Shown here: piece by piece, positions 1 through 9,742 of the stretch
Layout: every line of letters starts with the position of its first letter
Numbering within the stretch: position 1 is the stretch's first letter
Assembly: GCF_900103825.1 (NCBI RefSeq)
Contig: NZ_FNIF01000005.1
Coordinates: forward strand, 124,001 to 188,000
DNA length: 64,000 nt
DNA from: Paenibacillus sp. yr247
Lineage (GTDB): Bacteria > Bacillota > Bacilli > Paenibacillales > NBRC-103111
Reading direction: 5' to 3'
Made by a program: the position numbers and the translations under genes
The notes under the pieces: model-generated
What the model saw: the letters and a program-made list of their open reading frames with translations, nothing else
Told to the model about the DNA's origin: nothing
The model's database searches: none

Positions 1-1
1 A

Positions 2-58
2 GATAAGTTCGGTATCCATTGGCAGTTTAACTATGACAATGGTGAATCCGTCATGTAA
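2..58 (+). CDS. C-terminal end of a VOC (glyoxalase/PhnB-like) family protein, partial
   Basis: Only the last 18 codons and the TAA stop lie in the window; the gene runs in from the left edge. The visible tail, DKFGIHWQFNYDNGESVM, resembles the C-terminal strand of PhnB/3-demethylubiquinone-methyltransferase-like VOC proteins, which often end in a DKFG(V/I)xW stretch. A hairpin terminator follows directly, which supports this being the real end of a plus-strand gene. The family is heterogeneous, so no substrate can be given. The call rests on a very short fragment. Confidence 0.45.
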   Translation, partial: DKFGIHWQFNYDNGESVM

Positions 59-90
59 ATGGAAAGAAAATTTTAATGCATTCAAAAAGG

Positions 91-133
91 ATATCGACTC
101 TTTCTTTTTCAAGAAATGAATCGATATTTTTTT
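91..133 (+). terminator. Rho-independent terminator of the VOC gene
   Basis: An outer arm ATATCGA pairs with TCGATAT and an inner CTTTCTT pairs with AAGAAA; a run of seven T follows at 127-133. It lies between the plus-strand VOC gene and the converging cls gene. Confidence 0.7.
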
Positions 134-153
134 GTATCTCGCTACGCCTCCAC

Positions 154-1608
154 TTACAATATAGGAGAAATCAATTTCGAGATGGATTCCAGAAACCGGA
201 TTCGCAAAGAACGCTTATCATATTCCTCTAACGTCAGCTCCATACAACCATTCATATCAATCCAGAATGTGTTTTCCAATTTCTTCGCTGTCTCCTCGTG
301 ATACATGAGTGCATTCGTCTCAAAATTAAGCCGCAGGCTTCTAATATCGAAATTGGCTGTCCCTACCGAGGCTACTTTCCCATCGACGATAATCGTTTTC
401 GCATGAAGAAAACCTTGATCATACAGGTAGCATTTCACCCCAGCGCGAAGTAATTCTCCCACATAGTATAAGGACGCCCAGTGTACAAACAAATGATCTG
501 CTTTCTGAGGAATCATAATTCTAACATCGATCCCTGATAACGCAGCAATTCGCAGTGCATTCAACATGCTCTCTTCCGGAATAAAATAAGGGGTTTGCAG
601 GAGAATCCTGCTTTTGGCCATATGAATCATTTTCAGAAACGTATACACGAAATGAGGCCAAGCTTCGTTCGGTCCACTAGCCACAATTTGCATGGGCACC
701 TGTTCTAGGCTATTCTCCTCCATATGCTCAGGAAAATATTGCATATCAACCTCCATTGGAATCGCTGCGGCTAAGTTCCAATCCAGAATAAATCTGGACT
801 GCAAAGCACGAACGACACTTCCGGTCAAACGCAGGTGTGTATCTCTCCAGTTGCCGAAATGCGGGTCCAAACCAAGATATTCATTACCAATATTAAAACC
901 GCCTATATATCCAATTTGACCATCAATAATAACAAGCTTACGGTGGTTTCGATAATTGACTCGATAGTTCAGATATGGAATTCGCGAAGGGAAAAATGCC
1001 GCTTTTTGACCTCCGGCCTTAAGGAAATCTTGGAAAAATGAATCCTTCAAGGATCGCGAACCGATGTCATCATACAAGAATCTGACGACGACACCTTGCT
1101 CCGCTTTTCTCGTTAGAGCTTGCATGATCTTTTGACCCAGCGAATCATTCTTAACAATGTAATATTGCAAATGAATATGGGACTCAGCAGCTTCAATTTT
1201 CATCAGCAAATCAGTGAATTTAGCTACGCCATTTGTGAAAATATGAACACCGTTATCCTGAGTAAGGAACGCATCATTCGTTGCGACATTCAAATAAATC
1301 AAATCTCGGTATTGGCTTACCATTGGATCAATATAAGAGAGCGTACCGTTTATCAGCTGCTCCCGCTGTTCTGAAATAACGGTCTGCACCCTTTCGAGCA
1401 TACGGCGGTTCCATTTATACAGCTTTCTACGGCTCAAATTTTGTCCAAGTATCACATAGAGCAGGAAACCGAGGATAGGAATGAATAAGAGCACCATTAA
1501 CCAAGACCATGTAGCTGCCACGTTTCGACGTTCTAAGAACACGACCGTTAAGGCGAGTAAAATATTGATGATAAATACGACAGTAAGTGCATGTGATATC
1601 CAGTCCAT
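154..1608 (-). CDS. cls: cardiolipin synthase
   Basis: Membrane phospholipase-D-superfamily enzyme that condenses two phosphatidylglycerols into cardiolipin and glycerol. The 484-residue product has the usual family length. Two N-terminal transmembrane segments (about residues 5-25 and 33-54) are followed by two HKD catalytic motifs: H222-x-K224-x4-D229 and H402-x-K404-x4-D409. The ATG is preceded by AGGAG at seven bases. It is the last minus-strand gene here and is separated from glgA by a terminator, so it is probably transcribed on its own from a promoter in the 65-base gap. Which Cls paralogue it is cannot be told from this sequence. Confidence 0.93.
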   Translation of the reverse strand: MDWISHALTVVFIINILLALTVVFLERRNVAATWSWLMVLLFIPILGFLLYVILGQNLSRRKLYKWNRRMLERVQTVISEQREQLINGTLSYIDPMVSQYRDLIYLNVATNDAFLTQDNGVHIFTNGVAKFTDLLMKIEAAESHIHLQYYIVKNDSLGQKIMQALTRKAEQGVVVRFLYDDIGSRSLKDSFFQDFLKAGGQKAAFFPSRIPYLNYRVNYRNHRKLVIIDGQIGYIGGFNIGNEYLGLDPHFGNWRDTHLRLTGSVVRALQSRFILDWNLAAAIPMEVDMQYFPEHMEENSLEQVPMQIVASGPNEAWPHFVYTFLKMIHMAKSRILLQTPYFIPEESMLNALRIAALSGIDVRIMIPQKADHLFVHWASLYYVGELLRAGVKCYLYDQGFLHAKTIIVDGKVASVGTANFDIRSLRLNFETNALMYHEETAKKLENTFWIDMNGCMELTLEEYDKRSLRIRFLESISKLISPIL

Positions 1609-1646
1609 AATTCCACTCCTTACCCATGATGTCAGTGATTAGGAAT

Positions 1647-1652
1647 ATTATA
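1647..1652 (-). promoter_or_regulatory. candidate -10 box for cls
   Basis: A perfect TATAAT on the minus strand lies about 40 bases upstream of the cls ATG, just beyond the glgA terminator. The -35 region is poor (TTTCTA at 17-base spacing) and would overlap the terminator T-run. Because the terminator should isolate cls from glgA, a promoter is expected here. Confidence 0.4.
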
Positions 1653-1672
1653 CCTTAATTTCAGCAAATTAG

Positions 1673-1708
1673 AAAAAGACCCCCTATTCACGGCTCGAAT
1701 AGGAGGTC
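1673..1708 (-). terminator. terminator of the glg operon
   Basis: On the minus strand the 12-base arm GACCTCCTATTC pairs with GAATAGGGGGTC around a 7-base loop, followed by TTTTT. It sits 46 bases past the glgA stop and closes the glycogen operon. Confidence 0.88.
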
Positions 1709-1754
1709 ATCTTCATTCTTTTTATTTGGAAGCTATGAGCCTCCAGTCTCTTGT

Positions 1755-3194
1755 TTATGAGTTGTTATTGGTCATTTCCTTATAAAGTTCGATATATTGC
1801 TGAGCGGATTTCTTCCAGCTGAAGTCGCCTTTCTTCATGTTTTGCTGAATTTTCAGCCATGCATCTCTATCATTCTTGTAAAAAAATACGGCACGGCGAA
1901 TGGTATGCAGCATATCATGCGCATTGTAATCGCTGAAAGAGAATCCGGTTCCCTCACCCGTGAACTCATTATATGGCTGCACAGTATCTTTGAGACCGCC
2001 TGTCTCTCTGACGATGGGGACAGAACGATACCGAAGGGCAATCAACTGCCCAATCCCGCAAGGCTCAAACTGAGACGGCATTAAGAACAAGTCCGATGCT
2101 GCATAAATTTGATGGGCTAATGCCTCATTGAAGCAAACTTGAGAAGATACTTTGTCTGGATGTGTCTGAGCAGCATAACGGAACATCTGCTCATAGCCGG
2201 GTTCCCCAGTGCCAAGAACGACAAGCTGAATGTCAAAAGCTAAAATCTCCGAAAGGACGTGCTGGATGAGATCAAGCCCTTTTTGCTGAACCAAGCGGGT
2301 AACTAAAGCAATCATCGGTACATCGCCATTCACAGGCAATCCCAAGCGCTCCTGGAGAGCTAGCTTATTCTGCTGCTTCTTCGGTAATGAATCTCGATAA
2401 TTCTGGGTGAGATGCGTGTCGCTCATCGGATCGAACACATCATAATCGATACCGTTCACAATACCCGTTAACTGATCTTTGCGGTGACGCAATAGGCTGT
2501 CCAAATATTCACCATAAAAGGGGGTTTGAATTTCCTCGGCATAGGTCTGACTCACCGTTGTTATTCGATCAGCGTACAGAAGCCCGCCTTTGAGGAAACT
2601 AGCACCTCCGTGCAGTTCAAGCGCAGTCCCAGTGAAATGATCGTCCGACAAGCCGAACAAATCCTTCAAGAGTGATTGACCAAAAACACCTTGGTATTTC
2701 AAATTATGTACGGTGGAAATGGTTTTAATCTCACTATAGAAAGGGAGGTGTTGATAGTGTGCCTTAAGCAAGACTGGAATCATTCCTGTTTGCCAATCAT
2801 GGCAATGAATCACATCCGGCCTAAAATCAAGTAACGGCAGCGCCTCAATAACACCTTTACAGAAGAACCCAAATCGCTCAGCCTCATCCCCGTAACCATA
2901 TATGCCTGGCCGCTTGAAATAATATTCATTATCCACGAAGTAAAAGGTGACCCCATCCTGCTGCAGGACATCTATCCCGATGTATTGCTTTCTCCAACCA
3001 ATATACACGTCAAATGTGATTGCCTTTGTCATGGCCTCCCGATAAACAGCAGAAATATCGCCATACTTGGGCAAAATAACACGTACATCCAATCCTTGAC
3101 GAGTAAGTTCCTTGGGCAGAGAACCGATAACATCGGCCAAACCACCGGTTTTAATAAAAGGTACAGCCTCTGATGCAGCAAACAGTACTTTCAT
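1755..3194 (-). CDS. glgA: glycogen synthase (ADP-glucose, GT5)
   Basis: Transfers glucose from ADP-glucose to the non-reducing end of growing alpha-1,4-glucan. The start is placed at the ATG at 3194, giving MKVLFAASEAVPF: GGAGGAG lies at correct spacing, and this is the canonical GlgA N-terminus, whereas the upstream in-frame ATG has no ribosome site. The product is 479 residues, the normal bacterial length. The ADP-glucose-binding KTGGL is at residues 15-19, and the C-terminal Rossmann domain carries the FEPCGIGQL motif. It is the last gene of glgB-glgC-glgD-glgA, 59 bases after glgD. No glycogen phosphorylase gene follows; a terminator does. Confidence 0.95.
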   Translation of the reverse strand: MKVLFAASEAVPFIKTGGLADVIGSLPKELTRQGLDVRVILPKYGDISAVYREAMTKAITFDVYIGWRKQYIGIDVLQQDGVTFYFVDNEYYFKRPGIYGYGDEAERFGFFCKGVIEALPLLDFRPDVIHCHDWQTGMIPVLLKAHYQHLPFYSEIKTISTVHNLKYQGVFGQSLLKDLFGLSDDHFTGTALELHGGASFLKGGLLYADRITTVSQTYAEEIQTPFYGEYLDSLLRHRKDQLTGIVNGIDYDVFDPMSDTHLTQNYRDSLPKKQQNKLALQERLGLPVNGDVPMIALVTRLVQQKGLDLIQHVLSEILAFDIQLVVLGTGEPGYEQMFRYAAQTHPDKVSSQVCFNEALAHQIYAASDLFLMPSQFEPCGIGQLIALRYRSVPIVRETGGLKDTVQPYNEFTGEGTGFSFSDYNAHDMLHTIRRAVFFYKNDRDAWLKIQQNMKKGDFSWKKSAQQYIELYKEMTNNNS

Positions 3195-3253
3195 CTTCCT
3201 ACTCCTCCAATAGATATTTGAAAAGCCGCCCTTTTCAAACATTTGTTACAACG

Positions 3254-4363
3254 TTAAATCACTTTCGTTTTCGCCGCAATGAATGGCGCTTTATTATCAC
3301 CTGTTAAGACACGGCCACGACTGATGAAGACATCTTTATCAAGGATTGCATTCTCGATGATGACATTCTCCTCAATTTCACAGTTTTGGAGAATGATACT
3401 ATTCTTCACGTAGGCGCCTTTACGAATTTTCACACCGCGGAACAAAATGCTATTTTCCACTTTACCTTCGATGATGCAGCCGTTCGCTATAAGCGCGTTT
3501 TTTGCAGCTGCGGTATTCGAATACTTCGCAGGCGGCTCATCCTTAACCTTTGTATAAATCAGGTTTTTCTGGAAGAACAGCTCTCTCCAGATTTCTGGAT
3601 TGAGCAGCTGCATGCTGTGCTTATAATAGCCTTGGATTGAGTTCACAATCCCAACGTGGCCTTCAAATTTGTAGCCATAGACACTAAGCTTATCAATATT
3701 TTTCATGATGCCATCACGTACAAAATGATCATAACCTTGCGCTAAGCATGATTCAACCATATCCAGCAGCAGCGCTTTGCTCATGACGTACATTTCCATA
3801 GAAATGTTGTTCGTACGCAGTCTTCCCGTGTGATCCTCCATGAGTGTCACTTGCCCACTATCTTTGACGGCTAGACGGCGGAATTTACCTTGAATATCTT
3901 CATCTGTTTGCTTATAGATAACCGTAATGTCCGCTTGCGAATCCTCATGATAACGAACAACGTCACGCAGATCGAGGTTACATACCATGTGGCTGCGTGA
4001 AATAATAACCAGCTCTTCTTTGCCACGATAGAAGTAATCCCTATGACTATAGAACTGATATAAATCACCTCGTGAAATACCTGTTGGTTCATCAAGAACA
4101 GATGGAAGCACGAACAAGCCGCCACGCTTCCTATCCAAATCCCATTCTTTCCCAGATCCCAGGTGATCCATTAATGAACGATATTTATGCTGGGTGAATA
4201 CAGCAACATTATCAATGCCTGAATTTACCATGTTCGATAAAGTAAAATCAATTAACCGATAACGACCTCCGAACGGCACTGATGCCGGACAGCGAAAGTA
4301 TGTCAGTTCCTCCAAATCATCCGGTTCATTCACTAAATTAATGACACCCATCACATGTTTCAT
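3254..4363 (-). CDS. glgD: ADP-glucose pyrophosphorylase-like regulatory subunit GlgD
   Basis: A 369-residue nucleotidyltransferase-fold protein related to GlgC that in Bacillales forms a heteromer with it. The N-terminus keeps the PFGGRYRLIDFTLSN segment, but the nucleotide-binding GGxGxRL loop seen in GlgC is replaced by VNEPDDLEEL. This is the known GlgD signature and suggests a non-catalytic or modulating subunit. A left-handed beta-helix-like hexapeptide region occupies about the last 100 residues. It starts 6 bases after glgC ends, so the two are surely co-translated. The missing loop is seen directly; the regulatory role is taken from the family. Confidence 0.9.
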   Translation of the reverse strand: MKHVMGVINLVNEPDDLEELTYFRCPASVPFGGRYRLIDFTLSNMVNSGIDNVAVFTQHKYRSLMDHLGSGKEWDLDRKRGGLFVLPSVLDEPTGISRGDLYQFYSHRDYFYRGKEELVIISRSHMVCNLDLRDVVRYHEDSQADITVIYKQTDEDIQGKFRRLAVKDSGQVTLMEDHTGRLRTNNISMEMYVMSKALLLDMVESCLAQGYDHFVRDGIMKNIDKLSVYGYKFEGHVGIVNSIQGYYKHSMQLLNPEIWRELFFQKNLIYTKVKDEPPAKYSNTAAAKNALIANGCIIEGKVENSILFRGVKIRKGAYVKNSIILQNCEIEENVIIENAILDKDVFISRGRVLTGDNKAPFIAAKTKVI

Positions 4364-4369
4364 CTGACA

Positions 4370-5518
4370 TCATCCCTTCTGATTGGCATTCGCTGCAACT
4401 CTTTCATTGCCACCAATGAGTACAATTTCCCCTTTTCCATCCACTACGGCACCGTCTTCAACTACTGTGTTTTCACCGATAATCGCTTTGTTAATGGTTA
4501 CGTTATTGCCGATTTTAGCATTAGGCATAATGACGGAATCGCGAATTTGACTTCCCTCTCCAACTTGTACACCGAAAAACAAAACGGAATGATCGACATC
4601 TCCGAAAATCGCACAGCCCTCATTGACAAGCGAACGCTTAATATTCGCAGCCGGCGCCACATACTGAGCTGGCTGGTATGGATTTTGAGAATAAACGCGC
4701 CAGTCTTTATCATTTAAATTAAGTTCATTTTTATCATCAAGCAGATCCATATTCGCTTCCCATAGGCTATCGATCGTGCCTACATCTTTCCAGTAGCCTT
4801 CGAATGGATACGCGAACATTCTCGCCTCGTCCTTCAGCATCATGGGAATTATGTCTTTACCGAAATCTTTGCTGGAATTCGGATTTTCTTCGTCCTCTAG
4901 CAGATAGGCTTTCAATACGCTCCAGCTGAAAATATAAATACCCATGGAAGCTAAGTTACTGTTCGCCTCTTTTGGTTTTTCAGCAAATTCAGTTATTTCA
5001 TATTTGTCATTGATACTCATGATCCCGAAACGGCTTGTTTCTTCCCATTTCACTTCAATGACAGCAATTGTTGCGTCCGCTTTTTTCTCTTTGTGGTAAG
5101 ACAACATGAGATCATAGTCCATTTTATAAATATGATCACCCGAGATGACCAAGACATATTCAGGATCATATTGCTCAATAAAGCCAATGTTGCGATAGAT
5201 GGCATCCGCAGTTCCTTTATACCAGTCGCCGCCTTTTTGTTCCATAAACGGCGGCAACACTGTTACACCGCCATTTTTGCGGTCCAGGTCCCACGAACTA
5301 CCGATTCCGATGTAAGTGTTAAGCACGAGAGGTTGATACTGCGTCAGAACACCGACGGTGTCGATCCCTGAATTCGTACAATTGCTTAGGGTGAAATCAA
5401 TAATACGATACTTCCCGCCAAAATGAACAGCTGGCTTGGCCAAATTGTTCGTCAGTACGCCTAATCTTCGTCCTTCTCCTCCAGCGAGGAGCATGGCAAC
5501 ACATTCTTTACTGCGCAT
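4370..5518 (-). CDS. glgC: glucose-1-phosphate adenylyltransferase
   Basis: Makes ADP-glucose from ATP and glucose-1-phosphate, the committed step of bacterial glycogen synthesis. The 382-residue product begins [16 protein letters not shown] with the intact [10 protein letters not shown] nucleotide loop. It also has the [19 protein letters not shown] substrate segment and a C-terminal hexapeptide beta-helix. The start and its AAGGGGG ribosome site lie inside the end of glgB, giving a 58-base overlap. It is the second gene of the glg operon and is expected to act with GlgD. Confidence 0.95.
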   Translation of the reverse strand: MRSKECVAMLLAGGEGRRLGVLTNNLAKPAVHFGGKYRIIDFTLSNCTNSGIDTVGVLTQYQPLVLNTYIGIGSSWDLDRKNGGVTVLPPFMEQKGGDWYKGTADAIYRNIGFIEQYDPEYVLVISGDHIYKMDYDLMLSYHKEKKADATIAVIEVKWEETSRFGIMSINDKYEITEFAEKPKEANSNLASMGIYIFSWSVLKAYLLEDEENPNSSKDFGKDIIPMMLKDEARMFAYPFEGYWKDVGTIDSLWEANMDLLDDKNELNLNDKDWRVYSQNPYQPAQYVAPAANIKRSLVNEGCAIFGDVDHSVLFFGVQVGEGSQIRDSVIMPNAKIGNNVTINKAIIGENTVVEDGAVVDGKGEIVLIGGNERVAANANQKG

Positions 5519-7467
5519 TTCTGATTTCCCCCTTCAACTTCGTCATTCACAGTTTGGAATTCACTCACACATTTTATATAAACAGCCGCAAGCGGCGGAA
5601 TACACATCGCTAAACTATTAGGCAGTTGGTGCCATGAACGTTTCTCACTAGAAATTGGCATCGAATTACCTTGACCAGAACCGCCAAATTCAAGTGCATC
5701 ACTGTTAAATACGACCTCGTACACACCATGCCGCGGGACGCCGATTCGGTAATCCGGATGGACCTCAGGGGTGAAATTACAAACGAGAATCAAGTCATCC
5801 TCTGGCAATTTCCCTTTGCGCATAAAGGTCACAACGCTCTGGCTTTCATCATGAGGGTTGATCCATTGAAACCCTTCCGGACTATGATCCCGCTGCCACA
5901 AAGCAGGTTCGCCCAAATAAAATTGATTAAGAGACTTCACATAATGATGCATTTGGCTATGCTTTTCGTATCCATCCAGTAAAAACCAATCTACTTCCTC
6001 AAGATCCTTCCATTCGTCGAATTGACCGAATTCACTGCCCATGAACAGCAGCTTTTTGCCAGGGTGACCCATCATGTAGCCATATAGGACGCGTAGGTTA
6101 GCAAATTTCTGCCAATAATCACCTGGCATCTTATGCAGAAGTGAGCGTTTGCCATGTACAACTTCATCGTGAGAAAACGGCAGTACATAATTTTCACTAA
6201 AGGCGTACATAAATGAGAACGTAATCAGCTTATGATGATGTTTACGGTGAATGGGATCTAATTTCATGTAACGCAGCATATCGTTCATCCAACCCATATT
6301 CCACTTGTAATTAAAACCGAGTCCACCATCGTGAACTGGCGCAGTAACGAGTGGCCAATCGGTTGAGTCCTCAGCCATCATCAGCGCATCAGGGTAAAAC
6401 GAGAATATGACTTGATTCAACTTTCGCAAGAAAGCGACTGCTTCCGGATTGTCATCACCTCCCCATTGATTCTTGAGGGGCTTTTCGTTCCACCTGCCGA
6501 AATTTAGATGCAGCATAGAAGCAACCGCATCCACTCTAATACCATCAATATGATATATGTCCATCCAAAAAACAGCATTTGAAATTAAGAAGCTTTGGAC
6601 TTCGGGTCGTCCAAAATCGAAAGTAAGTGTTCCCCACTCCAGCTTCTCTGCTTTGCGAGGGTCTTCATACTCATAAAGCGGTTTCCCGTCAAACTGCCTT
6701 AGTCCATGACTGTCCTTGCAGAAATGGCCTGGGACCCAGTCCATAATGACACCGATCCCTTTCTGATGACAGCGGTCGACGAAATGCATGAAAGACTTCG
6801 GAGAGCCATGGCGGCTCGTTACGGAGTAGTAGCCTGTCGCTTGATAGCCCCAAGAGCGGTCAAACGGATGCTCAGCAAGCGGCATTAATTCAATGTGCGT
6901 ATAACCCATATCAACAGCGTAATCCACAAGCTCATCGGCAAGCTGTTCATAGGTGTATAATTCTTCGCTATTTCGGTCTTTTTTACGCCATGTACCCAGA
7001 TGTACCTCGTAAATAGATAGTGGTTTATCGTAAGCAGGACCTTCCTTTTTTTGCTGCTGCCAGTTCTGATCCTTCCATTCGTAACCTTCCAGATCAACGA
7101 CACGTGATGCTGTACCTGGACGTAATTCGGAATAAAAGGCATATGGGTCTGCTTTCAACAAAATCTGGCCCGACTCGCTATGAATTTCAAACTTATAATA
7201 ATCGCCTTCACTTGCTTCAGGAATAAACATCATCCAAAGACCAAGTGTACTTATCTTCTCCATGGGGTGTACCCCAGACTGCCAACTATTGAAATCACCA
7301 AGCAAGTAAACCTGTTTGGCATGCGGTGCCCATACGGTGAAACGAACACCCTCTTGCCCTTTTGTTTTGCTTACATGCGCCCCTAAGATGCGATAACTGT
7401 GGTAAAGGGATCCTTCATGAAGCAGAAACAAATCTTCTGAGCTGGGTATACCAACATTTGCCCCCAT
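5461..7467 (-). CDS. glgB: 1,4-alpha-glucan branching enzyme (GH13)
   Basis: Introduces alpha-1,6 branches into glycogen. The 668-residue protein has an N-terminal CBM48-like domain (about 20-125) and a GH13 barrel with all conserved regions: DWVPGHF (243-249), GIRVDAV with nucleophile D313, MMAED with acid/base E366, and FSHDE with D434. The usual C-terminal beta-domain ends near [10 protein letters not shown] (about 632). A further tail of about 36 polar residues follows, encoded across the glgC ribosome site and start. It is the first gene of the glg operon. A 20-base palindrome abuts its Shine-Dalgarno sequence. Confidence 0.95.
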   Translation of the reverse strand: MGANVGIPSSEDLFLLHEGSLYHSYRILGAHVSKTKGQEGVRFTVWAPHAKQVYLLGDFNSWQSGVHPMEKISTLGLWMMFIPEASEGDYYKFEIHSESGQILLKADPYAFYSELRPGTASRVVDLEGYEWKDQNWQQQKKEGPAYDKPLSIYEVHLGTWRKKDRNSEELYTYEQLADELVDYAVDMGYTHIELMPLAEHPFDRSWGYQATGYYSVTSRHGSPKSFMHFVDRCHQKGIGVIMDWVPGHFCKDSHGLRQFDGKPLYEYEDPRKAEKLEWGTLTFDFGRPEVQSFLISNAVFWMDIYHIDGIRVDAVASMLHLNFGRWNEKPLKNQWGGDDNPEAVAFLRKLNQVIFSFYPDALMMAEDSTDWPLVTAPVHDGGLGFNYKWNMGWMNDMLRYMKLDPIHRKHHHKLITFSFMYAFSENYVLPFSHDEVVHGKRSLLHKMPGDYWQKFANLRVLYGYMMGHPGKKLLFMGSEFGQFDEWKDLEEVDWFLLDGYEKHSQMHHYVKSLNQFYLGEPALWQRDHSPEGFQWINPHDESQSVVTFMRKGKLPEDDLILVCNFTPEVHPDYRIGVPRHGVYEVVFNSDALEFGGSGQGNSMPISSEKRSWHQLPNSLAMCIPPLAAVYIKCVSEFQTVNDEVEGGNQKCAVKNVLPCSSLEEKDED

Positions 7468-7469
7468 GT

Positions 7470-7516
7470 TATCCCTCCCTGAGAGTTTTGCTTTAGCAAA
7501 ACTAGCTTCGTAAGCA
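7470..7516 (-). repeat. Shine-Dalgarno-adjacent palindromic element, copy A (glgB)
   Basis: In the glgB sense direction this reads TGCTTACGAAGCTAG, then the palindrome AGTTTTGCTAAAGCAAAACT (7484-7503), then CTCAGGGAGGG and the ATG. The main stem is 9 bp with a 2-nt loop; GCTTACGAAGC can form a small second stem. Close copies lie before the GerMN lipoprotein gene and leuD, and a variant lies before asnS. Confidence 0.8.
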
Positions 7517-7692
7517 GTAGGTAAATCAATCTGTTTTCGTCTAAAACATGGATTTTACAAATAATCACTTACTCTACAAATACTACAACCAGGTAGTGAA
7601 ATCCTTCAATTCCAATTTATTAAAAAAAGGAAAATACTTAACCCTCGGTGAATTATTGGAGTGACATTTTATTGAAAGGTGGAAACAAAATT

Positions 7693-8820
7693 ATGAATGA
7701 CAAGATGAAGGGACTTATCGTTGGTTTAACGATCGGTTCATTATTAAGCGGGACAGCAGCTTTTGCGGCAAGCAGTCAAATTGAAGTAGCATTCCGAAGT
7801 CTTACGTATATGTTTGATGGTGTCGAAAAAGCACCCGCAGATGCTAAAGGATTTATTTATGAAGGTTCTACTTATGTACCCCTTCGATTCGTTAGTGAAG
7901 CACTAGGGAAAAAAGTCGAGTGGGACGAAGAAAATGGAACCATTTGGATCGGCAGCAATCCTAAACATGTCGTTGCAGCTTATAAAGGTGGAACTGTAAC
8001 CAAAGGCGAGTTTGATACATTCTTCGCTTTGCAAGCTCTCTTCAATAATGGCCATGGCTCCTCGAAAGATAACCCAGAGTATCAAAAAAATGTTATCACA
8101 CAACTAATACAAAACCGAATTCTTTTCGGCAGAGCATCTGAGGGAGACCAAAACGCTGCAAAAGACAGTGCGGCCAAGCAAATTACGGCTTGGAAATCAC
8201 AATTTGGCGAAACTAAGTTTCAGGCCGATTTGAAAAAGGTGAATGTAACGGAAGCCGACCTTCAATATTTTTTGGTTGGCAGCATCGGTTCACAAAATTA
8301 TATCAAGTCCAGTATTTCCGAAACCCAATTAAAAGCCAAGTATGATGAAACTCTTAAAGTGGATAAAGATGCTTATACGATTGCATCCGTACGTCACATT
8401 TTGATCGGAATAAACGACCCTAGTTCAGCGGGTAAACAGCTGCGCACAAAAGAGGAAGCCCTCAAACTAGCCAAAGAAGTTCAGCAGAAACTTAAGAACG
8501 GTGAAGAATTCGCAGTACTGGCCAAACAATTTTCAGACGACCCAGGTTCTAAAGAAACGGGCGGGCTTTATGCAGATGCCGATGTGAGTGCGTGGGTACC
8601 TGAGTTCAAGAAAGCTGCGATCGAGCAAGCAATCGGGACGATTGGTGATCCTATAGAGACGCAATTCGGCTATCATGTGATCAAAGTAGAGTCCATATCC
8701 GTTAAAACTTTAGATTCTGTGAAAGATCAGCTGAAAGCTTCGCTTGAACAAGAGCAAATTCAACAATTTACAGAAAAAGAACTGCCTGGTTTGATTGAAA
8801 AGATCGATTTAGGTCAATAA
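7693..8820 (+). CDS. secreted parvulin-type peptidyl-prolyl isomerase with stalk domain
   Basis: A predicted extracytoplasmic foldase related to PrsA. The start is set at the ATG at 7693 because AAAGGTGG precedes it and it yields a clean signal peptide (residues 1-25, cleavage near AFA-AS). There is no lipobox cysteine, unlike classical PrsA, so it is probably released or wall-held. Residues 30-90 form a copper-amine-oxidase-like N-terminal (stalk) domain with YVPLRFVSEALG. Residues 100-225 form a helical SurA/PrsA-like region, and residues 230-335 the parvulin domain, VRHILI to GYHVIKVE. Length is 375 residues. It stands alone, divergent from glgB. Confidence 0.85.
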   Translation: MNDKMKGLIVGLTIGSLLSGTAAFAASSQIEVAFRSLTYMFDGVEKAPADAKGFIYEGSTYVPLRFVSEALGKKVEWDEENGTIWIGSNPKHVVAAYKGGTVTKGEFDTFFALQALFNNGHGSSKDNPEYQKNVITQLIQNRILFGRASEGDQNAAKDSAAKQITAWKSQFGETKFQADLKKVNVTEADLQYFLVGSIGSQNYIKSSISETQLKAKYDETLKVDKDAYTIASVRHILIGINDPSSAGKQLRTKEEALKLAKEVQQKLKNGEEFAVLAKQFSDDPGSKETGGLYADADVSAWVPEFKKAAIEQAIGTIGDPIETQFGYHVIKVESISVKTLDSVKDQLKASLEQEQIQQFTEKELPGLIEKIDLGQ

Positions 8821-8874
8821 ATGGTGTACAATGGATGTTTGTTAAAGTATACAAGTTGAAGGATGGATTGCAGC

Positions 8875-9741
8875 ATGTTTTATGCAAAAGATTGGGTAGA
8901 TTATGAGCTTCTCGATACAGGCGGCGGCGAAAAGTTAGAGCGCTGGGGCACGATCGTTCTGAGAAGACCGGACCCACAAATTATTTGGCCTTTAGAAAAA
9001 GAAACGCCGGCATGGCGTCAAGCTGATGCCCATTATCACCGAAGCTCTAGCGGCGGCGGACAATGGCAGCAGCATGCCGAGCTTCCTGAGCGCTGGACGA
9101 TCAACTATGACCAGAAGCTGTCTTTCTATATTAAGCCAACCAGCTTCAAACATACGGGCTTATTCCCTGAGCAAGCCGTCAACTGGAAATGGATGATTGA
9201 TAAAATCCAGGGAGCAGGACGCCCCATCAAGGTACTAAACCTGTTTGCTTATACAGGTGGAGCCTCACTTGCTTGCGCTTATGCAGGTGCCGAAGTCTGC
9301 CACGTGGATGCTTCCAAAGGTGTCGTTCAATGGGCAAAAGAAAATTTACATTTAAGCGGGCTAGGCAGCCGCCCTGTTCGTTTTATTACGGATGATGTTT
9401 TCAAATTTGTGCAGAGAGAACAGCGTCGCGGAAGCAAGTACGATGCGATCATCATGGATCCTCCTTCCTACGGGCGCGGACCCAATGGTGAAACCTGGAA
9501 GTTAGAAGATGACCTCTTCCCTTTCATTCAGACCTGCCAAAGCATTCTGACGGACAATCCCTTGTTCCTGTTGATTAACTCCTATACAACAGGCATATCG
9601 GCAACCGTACTGCAGAACATCTTAACGATGGCGATGAAAGCCAAACATGGCGGTACAATTTCTAGTGGAGAAATTGGCCTGCCGATCACCCACTCCGGTT
9701 TAATGCTCCCTTGCGGAATTCTGGGACGCTGGGAGGCTTAG
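8875..9741 (+). CDS. class I SAM-dependent methyltransferase (RlmI/COG1092-like)
   Basis: A probable RNA methyltransferase of 288 residues. A SAM-binding NLFAYTGGASL motif is followed by the acidic strand-2 region and a DPPSYGRG catalytic motif, the arrangement of the RlmI/RlmL-type rRNA m5C or m2G enzymes. The N-terminal PUA domain of RlmI is not evident. The ATG at 8875 is preferred over 8863 because GAAGGA precedes it at usable spacing. The stop is one base before the GTG of the pseudouridine synthase gene, so the two are translationally coupled, which supports a shared RNA-modification role. The exact target base is unknown. Confidence 0.8.
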   Translation: MFYAKDWVDYELLDTGGGEKLERWGTIVLRRPDPQIIWPLEKETPAWRQADAHYHRSSSGGGQWQQHAELPERWTINYDQKLSFYIKPTSFKHTGLFPEQAVNWKWMIDKIQGAGRPIKVLNLFAYTGGASLACAYAGAEVCHVDASKGVVQWAKENLHLSGLGSRPVRFITDDVFKFVQREQRRGSKYDAIIMDPPSYGRGPNGETWKLEDDLFPFIQTCQSILTDNPLFLLINSYTTGISATVLQNILTMAMKAKHGGTISSGEIGLPITHSGLMLPCGILGRWEA

Positions 9742-9742
9742 G

